DNA of 64,000 nucleotides from Leyella lascolaii (GTDB lineage: Bacteria > Bacteroidota > Bacteroidia > Bacteroidales > Bacteroidaceae), in assembly GCF_900079775.1 (NCBI RefSeq), contig NZ_LT556038.1, positions 101,855-165,854 on the forward strand, read 5' to 3'. Below, piece by piece: positions 6,948 through 15,658 of the stretch. Below the pieces are notes generated by a model. The model did not search any database and was not told the DNA's origin. It saw only the letters and a list, made by a program, of their open reading frames with translations. Position numbers and translations under genes: made by a program. How positions within the stretch are numbered: the first letter of the stretch is position 1; each line of letters begins with the position of its first letter.

Positions 6948-7897
6948 CAAAGGCTAAAGCCTCTTCTGCGTTTCTTCTTTTTCTTCTTGGATGATTCATC
7001 CTCTGGGAATGGCTCAAAGGTCTGAGCGTTGGCTGGAGCAAAAAGTCCTATGGAAGAAATACCATTCCATGGGTTCTGGTTGCTCTCCGACATGAATGGC
7101 AACAGCTCGTCCTTGAAACTACCTTGCTCATATTGCTGAGCAGAGCTGGCTCTTGCTGATAAAAGGTTCTCCGTTCCCTCAAATCTCGCATTCAGCTTGC
7201 CAAAGCTATAGCCTCTGCTAATCTGCGTACCCTTGAAGCTATATCCATCCTTGCTGAAACAGATGCCTTGTACCTTGGTTCTCTCCTTGTCCTTATAGAC
7301 AAGCTCCAAGCAAACACCTCGTTTTGCAAGTTCATTCTTGAACTTTTGCCAATTATCAGCGACTTTCAAGGCATCCTTGACAGCATTGTGAATCTCGTAT
7401 TTGGCACGCTCAGCATTGCGTAACTTGCGAGTATTAGTATTGCTCTTGTCAGTTCCGTAAGTCAATCCATACTTGGATTTTAGAGCCTTGGTCACTTGCT
7501 CATTACGCCTGTAATCATTCCTGTCTGATATGAGTTTGCCCTCGTTATTGATGCGGTTGTACACGACATGACAATGTGGATTGTCCGTATTGTGATGCCT
7601 TACGATGATGAATTGGGTATCGTTGATACCCATCATCTGCATGTATTCAAGGGCTATCTTAGCCATGAAATCATCCGTCAAACGTGGCTTGTCCTCTGGT
7701 TTGAAGCTCAATGCAATGTGTCCCACAGGCTTCTTAATCCTTGGATTTAGCTGTCTTTGCAGCTCAAAACTTTGTACTATCTCGGCATTCGTGCCGAGTA
7801 ACACTCCATCGGATGCAAGGATTTTCGCCTCGTCCTTGCCTGTAACATAGCGGATGCAACCACCAAATGAGCTGCCCTTCTTTAGCTTGCCTATCAT
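6947..7897 (-). CDS. Relaxase / mobilization nuclease
   Basis: 316 residues. The N-terminus MIGKLKKGSSFGGCIRYVTG, the middle HIALSFKPEDKPRL, and the metal-binding three-His motif HHNTDNPHCHVVYNRIN are those of the relaxase family that nicks oriT and carries the strand during mobilization. The C-terminus ends in a Lys/Arg-rich tail (KKKKKKRRRG). It overlaps mobC upstream by four bases and the anchoring protein downstream. The motif is complete, so the nuclease is probably active. Confidence 0.9.
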   Translation of the reverse strand: MIGKLKKGSSFGGCIRYVTGKDEAKILASDGVLLGTNAEIVQSFELQRQLNPRIKKPVGHIALSFKPEDKPRLTDDFMAKIALEYMQMMGINDTQFIIVRHHNTDNPHCHVVYNRINNEGKLISDRNDYRRNEQVTKALKSKYGLTYGTDKSNTNTRKLRNAERAKYEIHNAVKDALKVADNWQKFKNELAKRGVCLELVYKDKERTKVQGICFSKDGYSFKGTQISRGYSFGKLNARFEGTENLLSARASSAQQYEQGSFKDELLPFMSESNQNPWNGISSIGLFAPANAQTFEPFPEDESSKKKKKKRRRGFSL

Positions 7898-8307
7898 GTG
7901 GTATCCTCCTTTCTGCCCATACCGCTTGGCTTCGGTTTATAACTTGCTTGGCGATACTCGCCAAGGATTTCTTTCAATCTTCTCAACAAGTCCACCACAT
8001 ACACATGGGTTTCATGGAAACCTCTCTGATGCGACAGCTTGGTAAGTTGGTTGAGGTTGTTCGCCATGCCAATGAGGTTCTTGGCGATGGCTACCGTCTC
8101 TGCATTGTGTCCGCTGACCACCTCGCCGTTCAAGGCGGACTCACGGATGTACTCCGCCAACTTGCGGTTGGCTTTTCTCGCCCTCAGCCTCAGTGCCTCG
8201 TAGCTTGGCTTCGAGAACTTCACCGTGACAGACTTCGACAGCTTGCGAACCCTGCCTGTGGGCGGTCTTCCGCCCTTTTTCTTGTATTGTTCATGTATGC
8301 TTGTCAT
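7894..8307 (-). CDS. mobC: MobC-like relaxosome protein
   Basis: 137 residues. The pattern GGRPPTGRVRKLSKSVTVKF followed by YIRESALNGEV and NLIGMANNLNQLTKL is typical of plasmid MobC proteins, ribbon-helix-helix-type DNA binders that help the relaxase open oriT. Four-base overlap with the relaxase. The oriT-like hairpin lies just upstream. Confidence 0.85.
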   Translation of the reverse strand: MTSIHEQYKKKGGRPPTGRVRKLSKSVTVKFSKPSYEALRLRARKANRKLAEYIRESALNGEVVSGHNAETVAIAKNLIGMANNLNQLTKLSHQRGFHETHVYVVDLLRRLKEILGEYRQASYKPKPSGMGRKEDTT

Positions 8308-8380
8308 TCGATATACTGTTTACAGTTGGTACACTCACTTTCTGCGACCGTCGGGAGCAAAATTCCTCCGCCCTCATGGT

Positions 8381-8422
8381 GGAGCGAGGCGTTTTGGGGT
8401 TCCCAAAACATAACCTCGCTCC
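8381..8422. other. Candidate origin of transfer (oriT)
   Basis: Between mobC and the DUF3408 gene, GGAGCGAGG (8381-8389) pairs with CCTCGCTCC (8414-8422). A nested GTTTTGGG/CCCAAAAC pair (8391-8398 with 8402-8409) lies inside. A double inverted repeat directly upstream of mobC and the relaxase gene is the expected place and shape for oriT. The nick site is not identified. Confidence 0.55.
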
Positions 8423-8491
8423 CTCTCAGAACACGTTAGTTGGAACTACAGCCTTTCAGCTATCCACGTCCAAGGTCGCAGACCTTAATTC

Positions 8492-8974
8492 TCACAATTT
8501 GCGCCAAGCCTCGAAGTCCTCTTCATAAAGGCTTAGGTGATGGCGCACGATGTTCTCGATGATGCCCGATACGCTCATGCGTCTCCCTCCGAGGATGCGG
8601 ACGACACGATCAAGACGGTCTCGTACATCGGAACTGACGAAGACTGGCTTGCGGTCGTCAATCCTTGGAACTTGGAGGAAGGTCTGCTGATACTCCTCCA
8701 ATGTCGCCTTGCGCTGCTTGCCGCTGATGCGCTTCTGCGGATTCGGTGGCGATTGAGCCTCGTTCGTTGATGTTTCCTCACTATAGGGAGTTGTTGCAGC
8801 AACTTTCTCTACAATTGCTCTCAACTCTGGGTTCTCTACATCATCATAGAGAGAATTACAACTACTTGGATTGGCTTTGTTGTCATACGTAGATGGTTTA
8901 ACAAAATCCAAATACTCTTTTTCCATCAGCTCCTTTTGCTCAGGAGCCAAGACTACATCTTTTGTTCTTGCCAT
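8492..8974 (-). CDS. DUF3408 protein
   Basis: 160 residues with a disordered first half and a C-terminal DUF3408 region (PVFVSSDVRDRLDRVVRILG, RRMSVSGIIENIVRHHL, YEEDFEAW). DUF3408 proteins accompany mob and tra genes of Bacteroides elements and look like ribbon-helix-helix DNA binders. It probably belongs to the mobilization module; the oriT-like hairpin lies between it and mobC. Confidence 0.8.
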   Translation of the reverse strand: MARTKDVVLAPEQKELMEKEYLDFVKPSTYDNKANPSSCNSLYDDVENPELRAIVEKVAATTPYSEETSTNEAQSPPNPQKRISGKQRKATLEEYQQTFLQVPRIDDRKPVFVSSDVRDRLDRVVRILGGRRMSVSGIIENIVRHHLSLYEEDFEAWRKL

Positions 8975-9262
8975 AGCTTATGCTGTTTTATTTGTTAGTA
9001 TAGTGGTCACGGTTTGCACCATTGACCGATTGTCGGGTGCAAAGTAAGTGTACTGAGTGCAGCCATGCAACTGATTGGGTGTAACGTGGCAATTTAGTTG
9101 TGGCTTGCTTATTTGCATACCGAGATAGTTGTGAGAACTTCAACGTATTTCTCAACTCGTCATTGTTCATGTATTCGTTGCAGCCGTGCAAGTTTTTCTT
9201 GTTGTTTTTGGCGTTGAAGTCGGCAAACCCCGGCAACATACTGCCACAGAAATTGAAAACGC

Positions 9263-9292
9263 TTGTTTTTAGATTGCCGTGCCTTATCTTTG
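9263..9292 (+). promoter_or_regulatory. Promoter of the excisionase-like operon
   Basis: TTG (9263-9265), 19 bases, then TATCTTTG (9285-9292) matches the Bacteroidetes consensus. It lies 80 bases before the ATG at 9372. The rest of 8975-9371 contains no gene that I can support; a weaker opposing box (TTACTTTG) may serve the DUF3408 gene. Confidence 0.65.
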
Positions 9293-9371
9293 CACTCACA
9301 AACGTGGAGCACAGCATATGCGTGGAGCTTTGCGACATACAACATAGTATTAACTTAGAAAAAAGAAAAGT

Positions 9372-9683
9372 ATGGGATTCATCGTATTCGAGGAAGAGGC
9401 ATTCAACTATCTTGATGCCCAGTTGGAGAACTTCGTGAAGCGCATGGACAGAATCCGTGAGCGCAGTGAGGACAAGACCATGAACAAGTGGCTCGACACG
9501 CAGGACGTGTGTCAGACGCTCAACATCTGCCCACGGACAGTGCAGACGCTTCGGGACAACGGAACTTTGGCTTATACGCAAATCAGCCACAAGACCTACT
9601 ACAAGCCGGAGGACGTGATGGCTATCGTAGCAGTAGTGGAGGACAAGAAAAAGGACATGCGCTTTCGCAAGCGCACAGGTTAG
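9372..9683 (+). CDS. HTH protein, excisionase-like (first)
   Basis: 103 residues. A C-terminal MerR/Xis-type winged helix is visible in WLDTQDVCQTLNICPRTVQTL, then RDNGTLAYTQISHKTYYKPED. Proteins of this type are the excisionases that bend the ends of Bacteroides elements together with the integrase. It forms an operon with the related gene at 9766 (gap 82 bases). Confidence 0.75.
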   Translation: MGFIVFEEEAFNYLDAQLENFVKRMDRIRERSEDKTMNKWLDTQDVCQTLNICPRTVQTLRDNGTLAYTQISHKTYYKPEDVMAIVAVVEDKKKDMRFRKRTG

Positions 9684-9765
9684 GCTGTCAATATACAACA
9701 GCCACTTAATCCAAAGCAGCAAGTAAACCGAGTAACGTAAGTATCAACAATAAAACGAGACAACT

Positions 9766-10074
9766 ATGAGCAATGAAGTAATGACAAGAAACAGCGAGTG
9801 GATGAACCACATCGTGAACCACCTCAACCGAATGGTTGACAATTTTGAACGTGCCGTGATGAACTACCGCCCCATGCTTGGCGGTGAGCGCTTCATGACG
9901 GACAAGGAGCTTTGTGCCAGACTGCAACTGAGCCGAAGAACCCTGCAGGACTACCGAAACAACGGTGTCATCCCGTATATCCAGCTTGGCGGAAAGATAC
10001 TCTACCGCGAGTCCGACATTCAGAAGATTCTGATGGCTAACTATCGTGAGGCGTACAGAATGAAGGGCTTGTAG
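9766..10074 (+). CDS. HTH protein, excisionase-like (second)
   Basis: 102 residues, same plan as the gene before it. A helical N-terminus precedes FMTDKELCARLQLSRRTLQD, YRNNGVIPYIQLGGKILYRE and SDIQKIL, the classic Xis-type winged helix. Pairs of such genes near the integrases are common in CTnDOT-type and mobilizable elements. A strong hairpin closes the operon 40 bases downstream. Confidence 0.8.
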   Translation: MSNEVMTRNSEWMNHIVNHLNRMVDNFERAVMNYRPMLGGERFMTDKELCARLQLSRRTLQDYRNNGVIPYIQLGGKILYRESDIQKILMANYREAYRMKGL

Positions 10075-10114
10075 GAGAAATACATGTCCTTGATGAGTGG
10101 GGTGAAATGAACAA

Positions 10115-10161
10115 GGCGACAACGTATAACTTACCGAGCGTGGCTGTTATAGGTTGTCGCC
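10115..10161 (+). terminator. Terminator of the excisionase operon
   Basis: GGCGACAAC (10115-10123) pairs with GTTGTCGCC (10153-10161), with a nested GTATAAC/GTTATAG pair, then CTCGTTTTA. It lies 40 bases after the stop of the second HTH gene. Confidence 0.65.
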
Positions 10162-10312
10162 TCGTTTTATTGGCTATACCGAGTTGTTCGTGTTTGCCGG
10201 GTATCATTTGTGTTACCTGTATAAATCTAATACCATGCTAAAACACACTGCGGTGGTTCGCCCAAGTGGCTGGAGGCGCAAAGCCTCCAAGGAACGTTGC
10301 TTTATGGCAGGT

Positions 10313-10675
10313 CTATGCCATTGCATTCTCTGTAAAGATACAGACCAGTTTAGTGCGGCTTGTCTGTCTGCCGATGACGGACTGCATGATGAACTCCCGA
10401 AAGGCTCTGCTCTCAATGCTGTCAATACGGAAGGCTACCGCAATGACGAGTTCAAGGCTATACACATCATAGCTGATGCGGTCGTTCTTCCTGACATGAC
10501 GGCGTACACCCTGCTCTTTCAGAATGCCATCCTTGAATACAGCCTTGACAGCCTTGCGCACATAGCAGCCGAATACATTATACATGTCGGCAATCTCCTG
10601 CATGGTCATCCATACAGTATCGGTCGGCATGGATACCGTTCCGCTCTCGCTGATAGTTATAACACCTCTGTTCAT
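10313..10675 (-). CDS. RhuM-like hypothetical protein next to the integrase
   Basis: 120 residues, beginning MNRGVITISESGTVSMP, then WMTMQEIADMYNVFGCYVRK, ISYDVYSLELVIAVAFRI and AFREFIMQ. The TMxEIADxF and YDVYSLExVIAVAFRI patterns recall the virulence protein RhuM family, frequent beside integrases on Bacteroides elements. Its start overlaps the integrase stop by four bases, so the two are co-translated. Confidence 0.6.
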   Translation of the reverse strand: MNRGVITISESGTVSMPTDTVWMTMQEIADMYNVFGCYVRKAVKAVFKDGILKEQGVRRHVRKNDRISYDVYSLELVIAVAFRIDSIESRAFREFIMQSVIGRQTSRTKLVCIFTENAMA

Positions 10676-11883
10676 TTTCCAATAGTTTTTTCGTTCGACA
10701 ATCTGTTCCTTTCTCGCTTGGCAATAAGCTTATCCATGTCATTTGAAATCTTCTGCTCCGTCACCTGCGCATAGACCTGTGTGCTCGTAATGTCTGCGTG
10801 TCCCATCATCTTGGCTATGCTGCCGATGGGAATGTCCTCGTTGAGCATCAAGACTCCGAATGTATGGCGGCTGGCGTGGAATCCCAACTTATTACTTATG
10901 CCAAGCACCATTCCAAGGGTATGCACATCAAGATAGATGTCTTTCTTCTCACCCAGTGGAAAAACAGGCTTGCTGTCGTCCGTGGTATTGTAGAGCGAAA
11001 GAATCTTCTCGGCTATCGGATGGAGTGGCACGAAGAACTCCACGCCTGTCTTCTCTCTTTCCTTGCGGATGAACTTCCTACCATCGGAGTTCTCACTGAT
11101 ATGGTGAGGGTACAGTTTCTTTACATCTATATAGGATAAGGAGGTGAGCGAGGCAAAAATGAAACATCTGCGTGCAAGCTCCGTTCGCTCGTCAGCCATC
11201 GGGGTAGAGAGCATCCTGATGAAGTCTGCCTTGCTGATATGGGTCATCTTCGGGGCTGCCTTCTTCTCATACCCTATCTTGGCTATGGGATTGAAGCGGA
11301 TAATGCTCCTGTCCACTGCCTTGTACATCAACATGTTCAGCCAGAGAAGGCAATGGTTCACGTAGCTGTCGATACGTCCCTGGTCTCGTTTCAGGAACAG
11401 CTTGTATTCCTCCCCGAAATTCTCGTCTATGTCCTCAAAGGCGATGTCGTCCTTATCCAACGAATGGACAAAGGCTCTCAGGTTCTTCTGCCATGTCCGC
11501 TTGTGCAGAAAGGTTTGTCTGGCTTTTGCGGTTCGATACCATTCCACGATGGTATCACCAAAGTTCAGCAAGAACCTTCCTGTCGTGTCCTTGTCCTTCA
11601 ACACAGCCTTCAGCATTTCCACGGTGATGATGCCGTTGGCGGTAAGAAGTGAGTTGTATTTATCCTTGACCTCAGCAAGGAAACCTGCCAATCGTCCGTT
11701 GTCCCTTGCGTTCCGTACCTCTCCCTTCTTGGCGTTCCACTCCTGTGGTGTACAGGATATGCCTGTGGAAATGGCTGCGCTTTTGCCGTCAACGGTGATG
11801 CGGCAAAGTATGTTGGCTGTTCCGTCTGCCTTCACCTTCTGTCTGTTGATGTAAGGCAAAATTGAAAATGTACTTCTGCTCAT
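10672..11883 (-). CDS. Tyrosine recombinase/integrase 1
   Basis: Start taken at ATG 11883 (MSRSTFSILPYINRQKVKAD), about 403 residues. It has an Arm-DNA-binding N-terminus, a SAM-like core-binding region (LHKRTWQKNLRAFVHSLD), and a catalytic domain with RRCFIFASLTSLSY (first Arg position), HASRHTFGVLML (H-x-x-R) and MMGHADITSTQVYAQV (second His and the Tyr nucleophile). The first Arg sits in an A-R-R-C-F context where many relatives have (T/A)GLR. It catalyses integration and excision together with integrase 2. Confidence 0.85.
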   Translation of the reverse strand: MSRSTFSILPYINRQKVKADGTANILCRITVDGKSAAISTGISCTPQEWNAKKGEVRNARDNGRLAGFLAEVKDKYNSLLTANGIITVEMLKAVLKDKDTTGRFLLNFGDTIVEWYRTAKARQTFLHKRTWQKNLRAFVHSLDKDDIAFEDIDENFGEEYKLFLKRDQGRIDSYVNHCLLWLNMLMYKAVDRSIIRFNPIAKIGYEKKAAPKMTHISKADFIRMLSTPMADERTELARRCFIFASLTSLSYIDVKKLYPHHISENSDGRKFIRKEREKTGVEFFVPLHPIAEKILSLYNTTDDSKPVFPLGEKKDIYLDVHTLGMVLGISNKLGFHASRHTFGVLMLNEDIPIGSIAKMMGHADITSTQVYAQVTEQKISNDMDKLIAKRERNRLSNEKTIGK

Positions 11884-11947
11884 AGTTGTTGTCCTTATAA
11901 TATAATAATGTAGTTGAAACTGTAAAAAGAAAAGTTGAAAGCCTTGT

Positions 11948-13180
11948 TCATAATGCGAGAATAAAGTCCTTCTCGGTTGCAGCGATGAACTTGTCCATGT
12001 CCTCAAACAGCTTCTTTTGGGTTACTCTCGCATACCGCTGAGTCATCTTCACATCCTTGTGACCGAGCATCTTGCAGATGGTCTCCATCGGCACACCAGC
12101 CTCCAGCGTAATGAGGCTGGCGAACGAGTGTCGTCCCGAATGGTAGGAATAGGTCTTGCTCGTTTCCGCCAACTTGCAGATGGTGATGAGATCGATACGA
12201 ACACGATTCGTGTTCAGCAATGGGAAAAGGGTATCTCTTGCCCCGTCCTCGTATTTCGCCATCAGCTCCAACGCCTCGGGCAGGAGTTTCACCCTGGCAA
12301 GTGTTCCGGTCTTCTTGCGGTTATAGATGAGCCATTTGTCGCCATCCTCCAACACCTTGACATTGGCTTTCGTGATGGAAACGGTGTCTATGAAGGCTGT
12401 TCCTGCATAGCAGGCGAAAAGAAACAGGTCACGGCTAACGGATAGTCTCGGCTTGTCTTCGGGCAGTTCCACATCACGGATTTTTATGAAATCAGACATG
12501 CTGAGAGCCTTGGGTGTCGTAACCCTTGGAGTGCCAACCCGATAATGGGCGAACAGCAGGTTCTTGCACAAGCCTCGCTCAAAGGCGATGCGGCACATCT
12601 TCTTGAAGAGCGACACATAGATGGTGATGGTTCCTGATGAAAAGCCTTTCTCGTCAAGCAGGTAATGGTGAAAGTCACTGATGAAAGGCTCGGTCAGCTG
12701 TCCGAAAGCCAAATCAGTCAACCTATACTTCTCCCCGATGAACTCAGCGAGATTCTTGCGAATCTTTCTGTAAGTCCAGACACTGCTCTTCGACATATCG
12801 ATGCCCTCATGGGTGCTGAGTTCACTGATATGCTCGTCCACGAAGGAGAGAAGGGTGGTCTGTGTCTTGACGCTGCCCTGCAAAGCCTCCTTGACATCCT
12901 TAGCCTCGAAGTCCGTTCTCTTTTCCACAAGCACATCGAAAGCCTTTTGGATGGAAAGCAACAACTGCTCGATGTCCTTGTTGGTCTCCACGGCTTCCTT
13001 GCTCTTGCCTTCCAATCGGCTGGCACGAGGATTCCAAAGCGATGGAGTGCAAGACAACTTGCAGGAGAACTGCGCCATAGTCCTGTTCACCGTGATGCGT
13101 CCCATGATGGGAGCTTTTCCGTTCTTGTCCAATCCGCTCTTTTTTAGGTAGAGCAACACCTTGAATTTTTCGATTTTCAT
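11948..13180 (-). CDS. Tyrosine recombinase/integrase 2
   Basis: Start taken at ATG 13180 (MKIEKFKVLLYLKKSGLDKN), about 410 residues. Arm-DNA-binding N-terminus, core-binding region, and a catalytic domain with RDLFLFACYAGTAFIDTVSI, YHSGRHSFASLI and MLGHKDVKMTQRYARV; the H-x-x-R, His and Tyr positions are present. It lies 64 bases upstream of integrase 1 in the same direction. Tandem, diverged tyrosine recombinases of this kind are found in several Bacteroides mobilizable and conjugative transposons. Confidence 0.85.
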   Translation of the reverse strand: MKIEKFKVLLYLKKSGLDKNGKAPIMGRITVNRTMAQFSCKLSCTPSLWNPRASRLEGKSKEAVETNKDIEQLLLSIQKAFDVLVEKRTDFEAKDVKEALQGSVKTQTTLLSFVDEHISELSTHEGIDMSKSSVWTYRKIRKNLAEFIGEKYRLTDLAFGQLTEPFISDFHHYLLDEKGFSSGTITIYVSLFKKMCRIAFERGLCKNLLFAHYRVGTPRVTTPKALSMSDFIKIRDVELPEDKPRLSVSRDLFLFACYAGTAFIDTVSITKANVKVLEDGDKWLIYNRKKTGTLARVKLLPEALELMAKYEDGARDTLFPLLNTNRVRIDLITICKLAETSKTYSYHSGRHSFASLITLEAGVPMETICKMLGHKDVKMTQRYARVTQKKLFEDMDKFIAATEKDFILAL

Positions 13181-13272
13181 AACGCTTACATTTTGAGTGT
13201 GCAAATATAATCATTTTGTAAGCGTTCCTTGATACGCAAAACATTGAGAATCAGCGCAATAAAATCCGTTGA

Positions 13273-13398
13273 TGCACAAAGTTGCCTTTCCGCATTGTTA
13301 CCTGCTTTGCATAGGTAACTGTGGCTCACGATTTAGTAACTGAACTACTTCAATATTCCTCACTCGCTTGCTTTATGCTGATTTGGCAACTTTGTGCA
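13273..13398. repeat. Inverted repeats near the right end of the element
   Basis: TGCACAAAGTTGCC (13273-13286) and GGCAACTTTGTGCA (13385-13398) are perfect inverted copies, with a smaller GTTACC/GGTAAC pair between them. They lie between the integrase 2 start and the rteC junction at 13479, where arm-type sites for integrase and excisionase are expected. No gene is seen in 13181-13478. Confidence 0.5.
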
Positions 13399-13478
13399 AA
13401 TCTGCTCATTCCCAACTGTTTACGTTCCAACCTCTCTTATTCTCCTTTGGCTGCTTTAGAGTTTTATGTTAAACGAAT

Positions 13479-13829
13479 CTAAAAGTCTAAATTACGATTG
13501 AAAAAATAGGTCAGATTATCCAGTTCCCGATTGATATAATTTCTAATCACTTCATCACTACCATTAGGACATTGTGTTTCAATCTTATATATTTTATAGA
13601 AGAATAGCAACCGACCAAGTAATTCCGGTTTCTGTGTCTTGAAAAATAAGATTTCATCCTCTTTGGTTGGAAATATATAGGTTTGTATTTTTACCCTCAA
13701 TTCATCAAGAACCGTTTGCAGCTTATGCACCATTGAAAGAGAGGTTTCGATAATATCATAGCCGTAGAGGTCGATTTCAGAAATATCAGCCTCTACTTGC
13801 TCTAATATCTTATCTACTACCTTTTTCAT
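13479..13829 (-). pseudogene. rteC: RteC, N-terminal half
   Basis: 116 residues starting MKKVVDKILEQVEADISEID and ending LDNLTYFFNRNLDF, matching the N-terminal half of RteC (EILFFKTQKPELLGRLLFFY, IYKIETQCPNGSDEVIRNYI). The frame stops at TAG directly after NRNLDF, where an intact protein continues into YQYYRS. That continuation is at 1985 on the same strand. This half keeps the natural start, so a truncated peptide could still be made. Confidence 0.85.
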
Positions 13830-13886
13830 CGTATAAGTAGCTTATTTCATTACGCTATTATTCGATTTTACTTCTTTTTCATTCAG

Positions 13887-14492
13887 TTACTGTTCTTTTG
13901 ATATATAAGGAGGATAATCATCTTTAGACAACCTTTTTTCCAATGTGTCAGGGGATATATCCCAAAGCGTTGGCAAATATTCAAATACGACTTTCCCGTT
14001 ATCAAGATAAAAACGAACTTTAGAATTGAAAGCGACAGGTTTATATTTATCTTCTCCTATGGGATTATCTCTATATAACAACTGATTTTCTTGCCATTTC
14101 AGCTCTTTCCCGTCAAAAGTCACATCAAATATTCCGCAAACTACGGCTTCCATTGTGGAATCTTGAACTGTTGTTGAAACACAGCGCATATAACCTGTGA
14201 TTTGCTTTGTGCTTTTTCGCATTGCCAATTCATAACAAAACACACTCGTTCCTGTATAATCTTTGGCTATAGTGGTTCTTGCTCCTTTATCATCCAAATT
14301 GTAAACCAATTCTTGGGTAACAGTTGTCATGTCGAACTTGAAACCGTTTCCCGTTGTCACTAAATTTGAGAATGTCATTTTGTCGTTATATACGCCTTCT
14401 AAATTTCCGTTCTCTAATTTATAGACTGCACCAGTAAACAATGTTTTACCAATGATGTTCTCTTTTAAAAATTTAATTATTTCGTCTTTCAT
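13887..14492 (-). CDS. Hypothetical protein coupled to an AraC-type regulator
   Basis: 201 residues, soluble, no signal peptide, rich in beta-strand-like stretches (TLFTGAVYKLENGNLEGVYN, GKVVFEYLPTLWD). No family recognised. Its ATG overlaps the stop of the upstream regulator as ATGA, so the two are translated together. It may act in the same sensing or resistance process. Confidence 0.55.
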   Translation of the reverse strand: MKDEIIKFLKENIIGKTLFTGAVYKLENGNLEGVYNDKMTFSNLVTTGNGFKFDMTTVTQELVYNLDDKGARTTIAKDYTGTSVFCYELAMRKSTKQITGYMRCVSTTVQDSTMEAVVCGIFDVTFDGKELKWQENQLLYRDNPIGEDKYKPVAFNSKVRFYLDNGKVVFEYLPTLWDISPDTLEKRLSKDDYPPYISKEQ

Positions 14493-15637
14493 TTTATCTT
14501 TTGTTTTACTTCAATAGGTAAATAGATTTCCGTTACCAATTCTTCCATGCTTGCTTTATCGGGAGTATTGGTATATATTTCAAAAGTCATTTGTTCTCTT
14601 AAACGATACTTGCTATTAGGTAACCAATCAAGGTAAATATCCCGATAAATTCTATTTAATTCATGGTATCTTCCTTTTATATTGAATACCGAATATAGAC
14701 CTGTTTGTATGTTTAGAACACTGAAACCTTTAGGAATTTCCATTGAATAGGGAACAGTTATACCAATCAAAAATCGGCATTTATCTATTTCCGTAATATC
14801 AAGGCTATCCAAACTGATACTAACGTATTTGAAGCCTTTATCTGTCAGATTGTATTTCTTGGCAAATTCCATTATTTGCTTCCATAAAGTAGAATATGCT
14901 TGCTTATTTCTATGTGTTCGCTCAAATTTCAAATATGCAACTTTAATTTCTTTAATCCTCTTTATTGAATACTCCAGTTGTTTTATAATCTTGTTTTCAT
15001 AAGCAACATTTGAATATGCTTTTCTGAAAGCAGGAATAGACATCTGAAAATGCTTCTTAAATGCCCTTGATAAAGTATGTTTGTTTTGAAAATTTATCTG
15101 TTCAAGTAGTTCCGATACCCTTGTATTCGTTGAAATAAGTTTGAAAGCAATATATTCTAACCTTAACCGCTGAATATAATCACCGACATTCTCTCCAACA
15201 ACATCTTTGAATACTCTCCGGAAGTGATACATAGACATACAAGCTACATGAGATAAATTGTCACAATTTAAGTCCTCAAATAAATGCCTGTTAATATATT
15301 CTTGAACATTCATTATAAGGTCATAGTGTATATGGGCAGTGTTTATCTTTTGCTTCCACCGCTTTAGATTGGGTAACCTGTCGGATAACACATTTCTCAA
15401 TTCCTCGCTTTTGTAATTCGTACCAGCAATTTGATTATAAGAATCGGGGAAAAGTCCCCAAAGGTAAATGAGGTATTCCATTGAGAAATTAAAAAGATAT
15501 TTGCCGGAGTTCAAGCAACAAGAACAAAATTCCTGATTGAGTGTACCATCAGAATTTGTTCCATATTCTGTAATATCCTCAATATCTAATGGCATACCAC
15601 AACTTTGGCAATATTTGGTTTCTATGTCTGTTTCCAT
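14489..15637 (-). CDS. Zinc-ribbon / AraC / GyrI-like three-part regulator
   Basis: Start taken at ATG 15637 (METDIETKYCQSCGMPL), because the longer frame begins inside the promoter box. Residues about 10-75 form a zinc-ribbon region with CQSCGMPL and a later CSCC. Residues about 110-215 are an AraC-type double HTH (MYHFRRVFKDVVGENVGDYI, FQNKHTLSRAFKKHFQMSIP). The C-terminal 160 residues look like a GyrI-like ligand-binding domain (SISLDSLDITEIDKCRFLIG, FEIYTNTP). Such regulators sense small molecules; the target is unknown, but the acetyltransferase gene lies next door. Confidence 0.75.
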   Translation of the reverse strand: METDIETKYCQSCGMPLDIEDITEYGTNSDGTLNQEFCSCCLNSGKYLFNFSMEYLIYLWGLFPDSYNQIAGTNYKSEELRNVLSDRLPNLKRWKQKINTAHIHYDLIMNVQEYINRHLFEDLNCDNLSHVACMSMYHFRRVFKDVVGENVGDYIQRLRLEYIAFKLISTNTRVSELLEQINFQNKHTLSRAFKKHFQMSIPAFRKAYSNVAYENKIIKQLEYSIKRIKEIKVAYLKFERTHRNKQAYSTLWKQIMEFAKKYNLTDKGFKYVSISLDSLDITEIDKCRFLIGITVPYSMEIPKGFSVLNIQTGLYSVFNIKGRYHELNRIYRDIYLDWLPNSKYRLREQMTFEIYTNTPDKASMEELVTEIYLPIEVKQKIK

Positions 15638-15658
15638 TGCTATTTCTATTATTGAGAG

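Larger units (their letters stand above)
1986..13479. mobile_element. Integrative mobilizable element inserted in rteC
   Basis: The ends are set by the break in rteC. C-terminal coding resumes at 1985 and N-terminal coding stops at 13482, and both junctions contain TTA, the possible crossover. About 11.5 kb. Read from the right end, it holds two tandem tyrosine integrases whose gene starts lie about 300 bp from that end, inverted arm-type repeats, a RhuM-like gene, two excisionase-like HTH genes, a DUF3408 gene, an oriT-like hairpin, MobC, a relaxase and a coiled-coil membrane protein. A left-hand zone of RHS, DUF1016, ORF6N and IS debris follows. It has no conjugation apparatus, so it would need a helper element for transfer. 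Confidence 0.75.

Noticed and set aside
8988-9722. 244-codon minus-strand frame
   Set aside because: It runs antisense to the first HTH gene and through its consensus promoter; composition and lack of motifs mark it as a shadow.
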